Shown: positions 1 to 11,171, counted from the first letter of the stretch. The stretch: DNA of 64,000 bases from Amorphophallus konjac (GCA_022559845.1 CM040121.1:572620140-572684139), one strand, 5' to 3'. Program-made: numbers and translations. Notes: a model not told the origin generated them from the sequence alone.

Positions 1-1187
1 GACAATACCGTCATGCCATGCTTAGGCTCCCAGTCGCTTCCGACCACAGGGATTCACCCAAAAGGTGTTTGAGGTAAAAGATTTGCCCGACCCGGGTCTA
101 TTTCCTCACAACTCTAGATGGTATATGATGGAACACCCTGGAACCCTAACGACCAACCGCGCGACGCTGACCCGGAATCAGACGCCGTCGCACCCATAGG
201 TGACGCGCTTGCATTGGCCTAAGCCCAAGGTTAAGCAAGAAGACATCAAGGTGGTAAACAGGGGTCTTGACCAGCCAGAAACACGGAGACTCCTTCGCAG
301 CGATAGCTTTTGCTTTTCAAAGTAGGCAACCAAATGTGTATATTAAAATAAGGTCGCAGACCCTAGGCAGTTTTCACCCTTCAGAAACTCCATCGAACCT
401 TCATCTTTAGAGGGAGAAGGAAGAGTGTAGGGGATAAACCTCCTGAGAGGACCGGCAAAGCCGTTAACCCGGCGAGCGAATAAGGGCCCATTAACTCTTT
501 CCTTTCAGACAACTTCGGACCAAATCTCGAGCATTTACATTCCACGGCCCCCTTTGTGGATTCAGACTTTTGCTTTGAGGGGTTCCGTTTATCGCAACAG
601 GCACGGTCACGACCAGGCTTTTCTCTTGATTTTGATTTTGTATTTCTTTTTGTGAGGGAGATAAAGTCGTTTGACGTTTGTGGGCTCCCTTTTCGTATGC
701 CTGCGGGGACACTGCCCTCTTCTCGTGCTCTGATCGATGCTCGAGGAAATGGATCCTACTCTTGCCTTTGGGGTTTGAGTTTCGGTTTCTCATGCTCAGC
801 GTTTTAAGGGCGCCGACTGTCTCATTTGGTCGAAGAGAAAAGAATAAAGATTACAGCTTCCGGAGATCTTCTGGGTGGGGCCCCACCGTAGGTGATGCTA
901 CCGACTTTTTTTGAATAAAATACATAAGTGAGCACATGTTAGCTTCCTTCGAGCGAGCATAGGCTGACGTGGCCGGACAGGGATCTCCACGGTTCTGGCA
1001 AACCAAGACCCGGTGCCTACCAAGCCTTAATGGGCCCTATCCTAACATGAAGGTTAGATGCAGGGACTTAACTACATGGTGACTGCCAGGCATCGGCATT
1101 TTGAATTTTCCATATTTTTAGTGGTTTTCGGTATTTCTTTGTTTTTAATGTTTTTTATCTTTTCATCATCATTTTTTTTGTTTTGTG
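1..1187 (-). other. 3' spacer of the Tat element, no gene seen
   Basis: This stretch follows the integrase stop (minus strand) and precedes the off-window 3' LTR. Tat/Ogre elements commonly have a long untranslated region here. A purine-rich tract on the minus strand near 497-505 is a weak polypurine-tract candidate, but no LTR sequence follows it. The short open frames here have no recognisable domain. Confidence 0.5.
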
Positions 1188-1706
1188 CTAAGGGTAGTAT
1201 TTCTTAAGATAAAGCCCATTCCAAGGGTGGGATAACTCGGTCCCTTCGGCGTTGACTAGCTTGTAGGCATTGCCAGGGTACACGGCTTGAATTACAAATG
1301 GTCCTTCCCAATTGGGTTGGAGCTTAGAACGCGGACCTCCAGGTTTGACAAAAATTCTTTTTACGACCATCTCACCAACTTTGAATTTTCTCTCAACGAC
1401 TTTCTTTTGGTAAAAGCGAGCGAGTCTATTTTGATACACACGCGCGTGTTCGGCAGCGGCCAGTCGCTTCTCATCCAAGAGTTCCAACTGGGCGAGGAGT
1501 GAATTACGACGATCGTCGAGGGAAAATTCCTCGTCCAATTGTACCCTGAGAGAAGGGATCAGAGTCTCATACGGGACTACCGCTTCCATACCATAAGTAA
1601 GGGCAAATGGAGTCTGCCCGGTGGGGGTACGGATTGAAGTGCGATAGGCCCATAGGGCTTCGATAAGTTTTTCTGGCCAGTCTGAAAACTTACTAGACTC
1701 GCAGGT
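1188..1706 (-). pseudogene. Tat integrase C-terminal part, frameshifted from pol
   Basis: This continues the integrase of the neighbouring pol frame after a one-base slip in a run of eight T (1707-1714; A8 on the coding strand). It carries the C-terminal integrase core, including the SIRTPTGQTPFALTYG region typical of Tat integrases, and the post-core basic domain ending in WEGPFVI and a final LKKYYP. The overlapping upstream frame stops at 1693 right after NLRV. The frame change within the homopolymer could be a real mutation or a sequencing error. Confidence 0.8.
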
Positions 1707-4700
1707 TTTTTTTGATGATTTTGAGCAATGTTTTATTGGTGGCCTCAGCTTGGCCGTTACCTTGTGGGTAATAAGGCGATGAATGATGCAATGCAATTGC
1801 GTACCTTTTGCAGAGGTCCTGTAGGTCCTGAGAAATGAATTGTGGCCCATTGTCGGTGACGATCGTGCTTGGGACGCCGAATCTGGCAAGGATGTTCTTC
1901 ATGATGAATTTGCATACTGTTGACGCCTTGATTTTCGCGTAGGCTTCGGCTTCGACCCATTTGGTGAAGTATTCCGTCGCAGTAAGGATGAAAGATTTCT
2001 GCTTGGTGAGGGAATTGGGATCACCTAGGGGACCGATGATGTCGAATGCCCACATTGAGAAAGGCCACGGGGAGGATATTGGATGAAGTGAGGAAGATGG
2101 TGAATGGATTTTATCGGCGTGAAGTTGACACTTGACACACCTACGGACATAGACAGCACAATCCTCTTCCATAGTGGGCCAATAAAAGCCTTGGCGAATG
2201 ATCTTCTTGGCGAGCATCTGACTATTCACGTGGCCACCGCACACACCCGAGTGCGTCTCCTCCACACATTTCCAAACCTCATCGTCACCAAGACATCTTA
2301 ACAGAATACCAGTAAGGCTCCTCCTATAGAGTAGACCTCCAACCAAAGTATATTTCTGAGCCACCCTTCTTATGGCTTTCTTGTCCTCTGTGGTGGCCCC
2401 TTCAGGATAAGACTGATCTTGGCAGTATTTGACAATTTCATAGAACCATGGTTTCTCTTCATCAGCCAGTTCTTCTTCAACCTCTGCCAACATGATCTCC
2501 CTCTTCTCAAGGATATCTTCCTGCAGGATCTTCCTTGCTATCCTGTCTTTGATATTTACGTAGGAAGCATCATCGATTGCAGGGGCGTGAAGTTTGTAGA
2601 TGGAAATGGACTTAAACCATCTTCCTAGAGGGAACCTTATGGATGATGCCAACGAGGCGAGGGCATCGGCGAGAATATTCTGATGACGAGGGACATGAAC
2701 AAAGATCAGTTTGGCGAACAGTTTGGCAAAGGCAGCAGTGAGTTCTTGGTATGGCTTGAGTTTGGGATCGCGAGTGCGATATTTAGTGAGCACCTGGCGA
2801 AGGATGAGTTGACTATCACCTACGACTCGCAACTCAGTGATACGAAAAGAATGAGCGAGTTCTAGGCCAGCTAGAAGGGCTTCATATTCGGCTATATTGT
2901 TGGTGACTGGAAATTTGAGCTGGTATGCCAATGGGAATGTGAGGCCTTCAGGCGACAGGAGGGCGATGCCGATTCCTCTCCCTTGAGAATTCAGAGCTCC
3001 ATCAAAATATAGCGTCCACATTGGCTCATCTGATTGGTTGATGGACATTAGTTCCTCATCTGGAAACTCTGATTGGACGGGATCGAACTTGGGAAGAGGA
3101 TGGTGAGCGAGATGCTCGGCTATGGCATAGCCTTTAATCGCCTTTTGCTGGATGTAGGTGATGTCGAACTGAGAGAGAAAACTTTGCCAGCGTGCTAGCC
3201 TATCCGTAAGGACGGATTTCTCCAGAAGGAATTTGATAGGATTCATTCGAGCAATCAAGTGGACCTCATGAGCCAAGAAGTAGTGCTTCAATTTCTGCAC
3301 TACCCAAACGAGGGCAGCACAGGTTTTCTCCATGCCGGTGTACTTCTGCTCACAGGGATTGAGAAGTTTGGACAAGTAATAGGTTGCCCGTTCCTTGCCT
3401 TCTTCATCAGCTTGTGCGAGGACGGCTCCTACGGAGTCATCCAAGACTGAGACGTAAAGGATCAGAGGTTTTTCTGGTTTGGGTGGAATGAGAACGGGTG
3501 GACTAGCCAGATATTCCTTTAACCCTTCAAAAGCTTTCTGACATTTAGAATTCCAGTGGAATTCTACTCCTGGCTTGGTCAACTCGTAGAGAGGTCTACA
3601 CCTTTGTGAATGTTGGGACACAAACCGACGAATAAACTGCAACCTCCCGATTAAACCTCGGACTTCCCTCAAATTCTTGGGAGGCGGCATATCCCTGATG
3701 GCCTTAGCTTTGTCGGGATCTATCTCGATCCCTCTTTTGCTCACAATGAACCCCAGCAATTTACCCGACGACACACCAAACACACACTTTTTCGGGTTCA
3801 TTTTCAATTGGAACTCCCTTGACCTCTGCAAGACCTTAGCCAAAACTTCTGGATGTTCCATCCTGGTCCTTGATTTCACCAATAAGTCATCCACATACAC
3901 TTCCAGATATATGTGCATCATGTCATGAAATATGGCCATCATCGCTCTTTGGTAAGTAGCTCCAGCATTCTTTAATCCGAATGGCATGACCACGTAACAA
4001 TATGTTCCCCAAGGGGTAGTGAATGACGTCTTCTCCTGATCCTCTTCTGCCAAACGAATTTGATTGTATCCTGAAAATCCATCCATGAATGAGAGGGTCT
4101 CATAACCTGCCGTGTTATCGATCAATACATCAATGTGAGGCAAGGGAAAATCATCCTTTGGACACGCGCGGTTAAGGTCCCGGAAGTCGATGCAAATCCT
4201 GACTTTCCCATCTTTCTTCATGACCGGGACAATGTTCGCCACCCATTGAGGATAAAGGACGACTCTAATGAACCTGGCTTTGTGGAGCTTATCGACCTCT
4301 TCTTTCATTTTCAAAGCCATCTGAGGGTGGAAACGCCTTAACCTTTGTTTTACCGAGACGGACCCTGGTTTTAGGGTTAAACGGTGTTCGACCAAGGTTG
4401 AATCCAGACCCGGCATATCCTCGTAGCTCCATGCAAACGTGTCCTTATATTCCTTGAGAACCTCAATTAACGCCTCTTCTTCAGAGGGTGGTAGGTTGTC
4501 ACTTATGAGGATGATCCTAGGGTCTTCCTCAGTTCCCAAGTTGACTTCTTTGGTGGATTCTTCTACGGCGGTTGACGGCTCGTCGAATCTCCTCATTCCA
4601 CTAGCGTATGCGCCCGCCGCATCCTCATATTCTTCACCCTCATCTTCAGTGGGGCATTCTTCATCCGTGATCTCGTAGACTCCATACCCTTCATCAAATG

Positions 4701-4968
4701 CACAGTCGCCCTCACATTCTATTTCCGGTAGCTGGATGGGGTTTTCTAACAACTGGGGGATGGCAAGAAGGGCCTGACACCTGGCGGCTAAATCCAGAAG
4801 GAATCGACGAGGGATCTGCCTACCCTTGGATTTCTTCCTAGGTACTACCCTTGGCCTATCATTCCTAGATTGACTGACAATATTTACAGAAGAAGAGGAA
4901 GATGAAGAGGATGGTGTAGAATGTACAGGAGAAGACCCCTCAGAGGAGGGGTAGAAAAGGTCGCTCAT
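1693..4968 (-). CDS. pol: Tat pol: reverse transcriptase, RNase H, archaeal RNase H, integrase (N part)
   Basis: About 1091 residues. An acidic and serine-rich N-terminus is followed by the RT palm with the catalytic motif YVDDLLVKS (genomic about 3885-3905), then a Ty3-type RNase H. A second RNase H follows, with acidic residues in YFDGALN, AEYEALLAG, VVGDSQL and ADALASL. The integrase then has an H-H-C-C zinc finger (HSGVCGGH ... CVKCQ) and catalytic-core aspartates in AFDIIGP and VTDNGPQF. The product would copy element RNA to DNA and integrate it. The ATG start overlaps the upstream stop as ATGA (4965-4968). The reading frame breaks near 1707 inside the integrase, so this copy lacks an intact integrase. 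Confidence 0.9.
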   Translation of the reverse strand: MSDLFYPSSEGSSPVHSTPSSSSSSSSVNIVSQSRNDRPRVVPRKKSKGRQIPRRFLLDLAARCQALLAIPQLLENPIQLPEIECEGDCAFDEGYGVYEITDEECPTEDEGEEYEDAAGAYASGMRRFDEPSTAVEESTKEVNLGTEEDPRIILISDNLPPSEEEALIEVLKEYKDTFAWSYEDMPGLDSTLVEHRLTLKPGSVSVKQRLRRFHPQMALKMKEEVDKLHKARFIRVVLYPQWVANIVPVMKKDGKVRICIDFRDLNRACPKDDFPLPHIDVLIDNTAGYETLSFMDGFSGYNQIRLAEEDQEKTSFTTPWGTYCYVVMPFGLKNAGATYQRAMMAIFHDMMHIYLEVYVDDLLVKSRTRMEHPEVLAKVLQRSREFQLKMNPKKCVFGVSSGKLLGFIVSKRGIEIDPDKAKAIRDMPPPKNLREVRGLIGRLQFIRRFVSQHSQRCRPLYELTKPGVEFHWNSKCQKAFEGLKEYLASPPVLIPPKPEKPLILYVSVLDDSVGAVLAQADEEGKERATYYLSKLLNPCEQKYTGMEKTCAALVWVVQKLKHYFLAHEVHLIARMNPIKFLLEKSVLTDRLARWQSFLSQFDITYIQQKAIKGYAIAEHLAHHPLPKFDPVQSEFPDEELMSINQSDEPMWTLYFDGALNSQGRGIGIALLSPEGLTFPLAYQLKFPVTNNIAEYEALLAGLELAHSFRITELRVVGDSQLILRQVLTKYRTRDPKLKPYQELTAAFAKLFAKLIFVHVPRHQNILADALASLASSIRFPLGRWFKSISIYKLHAPAIDDASYVNIKDRIARKILQEDILEKREIMLAEVEEELADEEKPWFYEIVKYCQDQSYPEGATTEDKKAIRRVAQKYTLVGGLLYRRSLTGILLRCLGDDEVWKCVEETHSGVCGGHVNSQMLAKKIIRQGFYWPTMEEDCAVYVRRCVKCQLHADKIHSPSSSLHPISSPWPFSMWAFDIIGPLGDPNSLTKQKSFILTATEYFTKWVEAEAYAKIKASTVCKFIMKNILARFGVPSTIVTDNGPQFISQDLQDLCKRYAIALHHSSPYYPQGNGQAEATNKTLLKIIKKNLRV

Positions 4969-6188
4969 CGGACCTTGGACGGGTGGTCCGCAGGGCGGGA
5001 CGCACCCGTGGGAGATGTAGGAGGTTTCCTCAACGAAGATGTGTTGTTGGGGAGTTTGAAAATTGACGTTTTTTTTTCGTTTTCAGTTTTAATGACAAAG
5101 CAGTGAAAAGAGATTGGAGGAGAGAGAAAAGTGGTTATGGCTAGAGGATTGTGAGGCTCATAGAGCAGATCATGGTTGAAGACCTGGCGCGGGTTGAAAA
5201 GCCCGCGCAGGTATGTAAGCAAAGAAGGTGACCTGGGAAGATCATCAGACAATTGTCTGGCCCAGAAAGACGATATCAGCAAAGGCTGAGACGAGTGGAT
5301 GGAGAAGATGGCGGCTAATGAGCCGTCAATGGCAATGTTGAGGACGGATGAAGATCCGTCGATGACAGGGTCCTTCTGGCGAGGACGAGGATAGTTTGGA
5401 ACCTTGGCAAGAGTGGTAATATTCTCTGGTGTTCCGGAGATCAATGGTGGTCCTTCAAGCTGCGGAGACGAGAACATCCTTTCCAGTGCAACGGAAATGT
5501 CCCGTATGTCGAACCATTTGTCCCACTCGCATTCCGGATCTTTGATCTTGCCTCTTTTGGTGATCCTCGGACATTTTTCAGCCAAATATACAGCATGTGA
5601 TCCCCCATATGCTTCTCGTGGGTAATCTCCCATCTGAACAACGGGCCCTCTGTTGAAGTGGTTTGATAAAGTCCATGTGAGGGGCTTCCAATCCGCCTTG
5701 AACGGTCCCTTGAAGCCTAGGCCAAACCTGCGGTTCGGCCTAATTTCCTTTGGCGGCTTGAGCATACCTTGTAACTGTGCGCCCAGACCTTTTCCTTGTT
5801 GATAGCCGATGTTCCTCATAATCTCCCAACCTTTGGAGTGAAAAGGGAGACATGATGTTGTGGTTGCCCTGACCGGCTCCTTTGGTGCTAGTGGAACGTG
5901 AGATGGATCACGCACGTCCAGCAGTGACAATATGGGCCGATGAGACGGCCAAACAGAGGGCAGAGAGGTGTTGATAGCATCCACTGTGTGAAGGACAGGT
6001 GTACTGACCACTTTAATAATCCTCCCGTTGTAAGGAAACTTCAGGCACTGATGGTTGGTGGAAGGCACAGCGTCCATGGCTTCGATGTAAGGGCGACCCA
6101 GTATAGCCTTGAATGTGGGGTCCATGTCGAGGACATGGAATTCCGTGGGAATTGACATGGGGCCTAGTTCTGCCTTCAGAATAATCAT
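4965..6188 (-). CDS. Tat protease C-terminal part plus G-patch-like segment
   Basis: About 407 residues. The start holds the retropepsin C-terminal motif ILGRPYIEAM, so it continues the protease begun in the frame at 6214-6489. Around residues 120-160 is a glycine-rich G-patch-like motif (MRNIGYQQGKGLGAQLQG). Such segments occur between protease and RT in several plant Tat retroelements. The rest is proline- and serine-rich linker. The stop overlaps the pol ATG by four bases (ATGA). The G-patch could bind RNA or an RNA helicase by analogy with the family; nothing here shows its role. Confidence 0.75.
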   Translation of the reverse strand: MIILKAELGPMSIPTEFHVLDMDPTFKAILGRPYIEAMDAVPSTNHQCLKFPYNGRIIKVVSTPVLHTVDAINTSLPSVWPSHRPILSLLDVRDPSHVPLAPKEPVRATTTSCLPFHSKGWEIMRNIGYQQGKGLGAQLQGMLKPPKEIRPNRRFGLGFKGPFKADWKPLTWTLSNHFNRGPVVQMGDYPREAYGGSHAVYLAEKCPRITKRGKIKDPECEWDKWFDIRDISVALERMFSSPQLEGPPLISGTPENITTLAKVPNYPRPRQKDPVIDGSSSVLNIAIDGSLAAIFSIHSSQPLLISSFWARQLSDDLPRSPSLLTYLRGLFNPRQVFNHDLLYEPHNPLAITTFLSPPISFHCFVIKTENEKKTSIFKLPNNTSSLRKPPTSPTGASRPADHPSKVR

Positions 6189-6213
6189 CCCCTGCGGCGG
6201 CCTTTTGCTATTG

Positions 6214-6489
6214 TCATAAGCCGTGACCGTGATCGAGGAAGGTCTTATTTGTTCCTCGTCGACCCCACACAGACTGAAGAGTGCTCATGGAGATCACATT
6301 TATGGACGCACCCGTGTCCACAAGACACGGGTTTATGGATACCCCATTAATTTTTATTAAAATGCACAATGCATATTTCCGAGCTTCCTTGGGAGCGAGC
6401 TCGTAGTTGTGGAACATGATGGCCGGTTGTGTGTCTGTTGGGGTCAGGACGGTCGAAATCTTCTCCACGGGGAGGTCCTCATTAACCAT
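6214..6489 (-). pseudogene. Tat aspartic protease, N-terminal part
   Basis: This frame carries the catalytic motif LVDTGASINVI of a retropepsin. It is cut off from the LGRPYI half of the same domain in the frame starting at 6188, so one or more frameshifts lie between about 6190 and 6290. The upstream residues (EKISTVLTPTDTQPAIMF) are the linker normally preceding the protease in this lineage. Confidence 0.8.
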
Positions 6490-6586
6490 GACCTTTGAAG
6501 GTACTCCATTAAGGCTGCCTGGTGGGATGTGGATCTTTGAAGTAGCTCCAGGATGGAGATCCGAGCAGGCGTCTTGTCCAAGTGTT

Positions 6587-8623
6587 TCAATAGATCATAC
6601 TGTGTTCCAGGGATAGCTCTTTCTGGTTGTTCTCCATCATCCTTCTCTGGCTGAGATTGCTCAGGATTCTGACTGTTGTGGGGGAAAACCCTGTGGAAAA
6701 TCCTTCCACTCCGGAGCACCATTGCCTGCGGCTTTTGTACCTCTGTGGGGTAGCAGTGGGTTTTAACAGGGATTTGAGGGGTAGTGGTGGAGGAATGGTT
6801 GATGAAGCAGGGGTGATGACGGGAGCAGGGATTCTGATGAGGGGTTTGTTAGGTGGAGGCATGGTGGAGGTAGAGGGGATATCGCGCGGATTATGAAGGA
6901 TAAGGGGTCTGGAAGGTGGAGGTGGAGACGAAGTAGAAGTGGGTAGGGCTTGAAGCGGGCAATGATTTTGAGGTGGGTGATGGGTAATGAGTGGTTTTGA
7001 AGGCATTAGTGGTGATACGGTGGAGAAAGACGGGGTTATGTATGGTTGACGGATGATAAGGGGTTTAGAAGGCGTAGGGGTAAATGTGGTAGAGGTGGAT
7101 GGTAAAGTGGGGGAGTGGGAGAAGATGAGAGGGTGTGAAGGCGTAGTGGAGAGTGTCGGTTGATAGGGGATCGGGGTACGGATGAGAGGGCGTAATGGTA
7201 GTGGAAATGGTGAAGGTGATACTGACGCGGGTTGATGAGAGAGAGGTGCTACCCGGGCAAGGCAAGGGTGTTGCGTGACGATAGGATTGGCGGTAGAAAG
7301 AATGGAGGTACTTTCCTGCTGCCACACCTGCTCTCGCCCGACTTCCGGGAAGGAGGAGATGGGGTTAACCTGATGATTGGGCTGTTGGTGCTCCGGTAAT
7401 GGATTCTGGATTATGCCCATGTCGGGCTGTTGTTGTGGGGCCTGCTGAGGCTGTTGTTGTTGTTGTGGTTGCTGCTGCTGCTGCTGTTGTAACTGCTGCT
7501 GTGGCCTATGAGGAGGTCTTCTAGCCTTAAGAGCGGCGACGTATCGCCTCATTTCATCCCAATCTATTTGATGTTCATCATTCATATCGTGGATGTAATC
7601 TTTGAAATGGAAGCAGTAATCTACTGTGTGTCCTGGCTGCCTGTGGTAGACGCAGTATTTGGAGGTATCAACATTTGGGGGCCACACGGGCCTTTCTCTG
7701 GGTAGGGCGAGTTGGTTTGATGCCATGAGGGCATTAAAAATGTCTGCTAAGGTTTCTGGCAATGGTGGATAGTAGGCTCTCTTGGGACCGAGCGGCCTCC
7801 TTTGTTGCTGTTGGGGACCATAGTTCCCCGGGGGTGGAACTTGGTTGTACTGAAGCGGTGGTTGTTGTTGCTGAGGTTGTGGTTGTTGTTGCTGGGGTTG
7901 ACGTAATGGAGGCATATTATCCTGGGGTGGATTATTTTGGGGTGGAGGACGAAGAGGGAAAGGACCTGGTTGGAGGGGAAGTCGGGGCATTTGTGGAGGC
8001 CTTGGGTTGACTGCATAGTTGGCATTGTTGACCGCACCCACTTGCTCATTTGTCACGACCCCTTCTGTGGCTCCGCCCGGGACACCAGCGCCTGTCTTTC
8101 TGACCACTTTGGGTTTTGGTGACTCAAACATGTTCATAATGGGGGAGTCTTTTAACTGGGTTTGGATGTACCGGGCCCTTTCATAGAGTTCCTCCATTGT
8201 AGTAAGTTTATTCATGGCCAGGACGTGTCTGAACTGTGGGGTTGCATTAGACACAATCATCTTCACTTGTTCGGGCTCGGAGAGGGTATCCCTTATTCTT
8301 TCCGCCAGAGACCTCCATCTATCAGCATAGCGGACAAAATCCTCATCGGGCTTCATCTTTTCGGCCACTAGGTCGGTAATGGAGAGTGAGGGACCGACCC
8401 TATCCCTATATTTCTGCAAGAACCTTCTCTGGACTATTTCAAAATTCTCGGCCTCGCGGGGCTCCAAGGAATAGAACCACTCAAGCGCGGGACCATCCAA
8501 TGATCTCCGAAAGAGGTATGCCAGGGACCTCTGATCGTTTTGCCAATAGGAGGATTCATACATGAAATCCTTGAGGTGAATGAAGGGGTTGCCGGTACCA
8601 TTGTATCTGCGGTACGTGGGCAT
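6587..8623 (-). pseudogene. gag: Tat gag, main part, with poly-Q and proline-rich tail
   Basis: Open for 678 residues, but the N-terminal part of gag lies in another frame (8434-9324). The start is the retrotransposon gag core (IHLKDFMYESSYWQ ... LDGPALEWFYSL ... LQKYRDRVG), which builds the particle shell. Two glutamine-rich stretches flank an atypical C-H-H-C knuckle (YCVYHRQPGHTVDYC). After it comes a 250-residue proline/serine/threonine-rich linker with the tetrapeptide PLI repeated about every 25-30 residues. The frame runs past the likely gag end toward protease. Confidence 0.8.
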
Positions 8624-9324
8624 TCGGAGGGAGGAAGATGAATGACGGGAAGGATTGGCAAAGCAACCTCCGGGGTGGCTTTCACGTCCACCATCCTTCT
8701 CAGATTTTGAAACTGCTCGTCCATGCGATTGAACCTATTGAGGAGCGATTGGGCGAGCTCCTCTGGAGGTGAAGGTGGCACTTGCCACTGGGGGAGAAAC
8801 TGTCTCCCGGAGACTTGAGGGGGGAACCCGGAATGAGAGGGAGCTGTCGGACCGCCGACAGTTGGCCCTGGCTGAAGCGGTGTGTGGGGAACAACGGGAG
8901 TTTGAGATTGTGACGGGAACTGGAATGAGGGTGGTTGTTGGCTCGCTTGTCCTTGAAGCGAGGGAGACTGGATGGCTTGCGCCAATGAAGGAGATGGAAT
9001 GGCCTGCACGGACTCTTGGAGAGGTGCGATGGCCGGAGTTGACTCCTGGGGCGTGGGGGAAACAGATTTCCCCTTCAGAATGGCCTGGAAGGCCCGGAGT
9101 TGTTCAGAGGTAAGCTCCGTGTTGGCGAGGACGCCCAGTAAGGAAGAGATATCCTGTGGTGGGGATGTGTCCCCGGCAATAACCTGCACCTCATGCGAGG
9201 GCTCATGAGAAGGACCCGAGTCCATAGCATAGACTCGCGGGTCGGCTGACAAACCACGACTAGGGTGGTTCTCCTCAAAAGACTCGTGAGCCATGCTCAC
9301 AGTTTTCCCAGAACGCAAAAACAT
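8620..9324 (-). pseudogene. gag: Tat gag N-terminal part, frameshifted from gag core
   Basis: Starts with a true ATG at 9324 (MFLRSGKTVSMAHESF), the first ORF downstream of the primer binding site on the minus strand. It is a low-complexity proline/glutamine/serine-rich N-terminus followed by a short coiled-coil-like piece (LLNRFNRMDEQFQNLRRMV). The frame changes near 8625-8645, after which the gag core continues in the frame at 8623. The overlapping tail 8434-8620 of this frame is not coding. Confidence 0.7.
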
Positions 9325-9918
9325 ACACTAGCAAGCAGGTAGCAGAGATTATCAAACAAGTGGATGCCTTTACGCCTTTTTTTGTGTTTTGATTTTGATG
9401 ATTTTTTTGTGTTTTTAGCGAGATCCGAAGTTCACACAAAATGGGGACCCTAGTTTATTTTTGTTTCACCGCCGTGTCAGCTAGGGTCTCTCGTCTCACC
9501 ACGAATGAAATGACTAACTCCGGGGAACTTCAATGGTACAACCAGCCCAGTGAACGAAGAGGAGATTCTTCGATGTCGGGGACTTACGGAGGTCCCAGTG
9601 TAGGAGATTCTAGTCCGTTGAGAGGAATTCCCAAACGGAGAGTCCTTCCTTCACCGGGAAAGGGTGATCCTCAAAAAAATGAAAAAAGGATAGAAAAGAG
9701 GGATGGATGCATGCAATGAAATGCTGACACAGATATGGAGTGGGAAAACAACAGAAATAACAGACATACAATAAACAAACAACCAATCACAACTGACAGT
9801 GCTGCCGTGAGCACAACGGGGGCGCGCGCGGGCGCCAAGGTGGAGAGGCACGGATGGTGCCGAACTTGCAAGGGTAGCCGAAAGGAAGCAGTAGAGGTCC
9901 CACCGTGATCGCCAATCT
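9325..9918 (-). other. Tat 5' leader with primer binding site
   Basis: Untranslated leader between LTR and gag. Immediately inside the LTR, 9901-9917 reads on the minus strand as TTGGCGATCACGGTGGG, in the position and style of plant Tat primer binding sites, which begin TGGCGA. The exact primer tRNA was not determined. No other feature is seen. Confidence 0.6.
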
Positions 9919-10083
9919 GTGAGCGACGTCACGCGGTTCGGGGAGCGGAGAGGACGCGGAGCGCGCGGGCTCCTCTTTTGTTTTGCTGCAACACAGAAAT
10001 AAGAGAAAAGAGAAGGGGCCACCACGGGAGATTGCTCCGGCGGGGCGAGCGGGACAAATGTGATATAGCAAGATATGGGGGTT

Positions 10084-10545
10084 AAACGGCCATAGCGGGA
10101 AGTGACTCGCCGCGGCCTCGGGGGGACGGGAATGGTGCAGAAATTAAATAGCAAGAATTGAAACGGCCATTGGGGAAGTGACTCGCCGCGGCCTCGAGAA
10201 TATGAGCAGATAAAAATATAACAGAATATAAGAAGAATATAAAGAGCGGGAATTTAAACGGCCATTGGGGAAGTGACTCGCCGCGGCCTCGAGAACATGA
10301 ATAGATAAGAATATAACATATAAGAACGGAAATTTAAACGGCCATTGGGGAAGTGACTCGCCGCGGCCTCGAGAACATGAATAGATAAGAATATAACATA
10401 TAAGAACGGGAATTTAAACGGCCATTGGGGAAGTGACTCGCCGCGGCCTCGAGAATATGAGCAGAATATAACAGAATATAAAGAGAATATAAGAACGGGA
10501 AATTTAAACGGCCATTGGGGAAGTGACTCGCCGCGGCCTCGAGAA
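10084..10545. repeat. Six tandem repeats in transcribed part of Tat LTR
   Basis: Copies start at 10084, 10161, 10256, 10336, 10416 and 10506 (period 77-95). Each has a conserved 37-base core containing GAAGTGACTCGCCGCGGCC, followed by a variable AT-rich spacer with ATATAA motifs. They lie downstream of the minus-strand TATA box, so they would be in the LTR transcript. Confidence 0.92.
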
Positions 10546-11171
10546 CAATATGTGATCGCCAGGGGCCAAAAGACCCCAAAATAAAGAAGGTGATCGCGCC
10601 TACCTCAAGAGCGGGAGATGGCGGGTTGCTTCTTCCTCCCCCTTCGGCCGGCCGACGGAGAGGGCTTTCCTTGGGTACCCTTGCAAAACAACGACAAACA
10701 AGTAACAAGTGGATTAGAAAGATGAAGGTGTAGTATTCAAATCCTTGCGATAAAAATAACGAAATGATGGCAAGACACACACCTGGTTGGTGTTATCTTT
10801 TAAACCCCTCTCGGACTCGAGTAGGAGGAAAATGAGATGATGGATGCAAGAAGTATATAAGAAGAGGCGCCCTTATGAAGGGGGATAGAGGATGCGAGAT
10901 GATGAATGCAAAAGAACTACGAAGAAAAGGAAAGGATTGGCTTATTGGATGTGCCGATGGTGAAATCCGGCGGAGCTCGGCAGCGTAGGGACGACGTGGA
11001 AGCGCGGTGGATGAAGACGACCTCCCTCTCGCGAGCGTGGGCACCCGAGAAGCCGGCAGAACCTCCACCTACAAAAGACCCCACGGGTTAGAAATGACTC
11101 CGGTAGCCTCTGGGCTCCGGCAGCCTATCGGATCTCTTCGAAGCTCCTCCAGAACTGAGGGGGTGGGCCTC

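Noticed and set aside
1..1187. Possible 3' LTR of the Tat element
   Set aside because: No stretch matches the LTR at 9919-12070 (for example the complement of its TGTAGACACG start), so it is internal spacer and the LTR is off-window.
3870..3910. Endogenous pararetrovirus as the source of the left RT
   Set aside because: The RT is followed by RNase H, a second RNase H and an integrase with H-H-C-C finger, and flanked by an LTR; this is a Ty3/gypsy Tat element, not a caulimovirid.
10334..10780. 148-residue minus-strand open frame
   Set aside because: It runs through the tandem leader repeats of the Tat LTR and reads the repeat unit (EAAASHFPNGRL) over and over.
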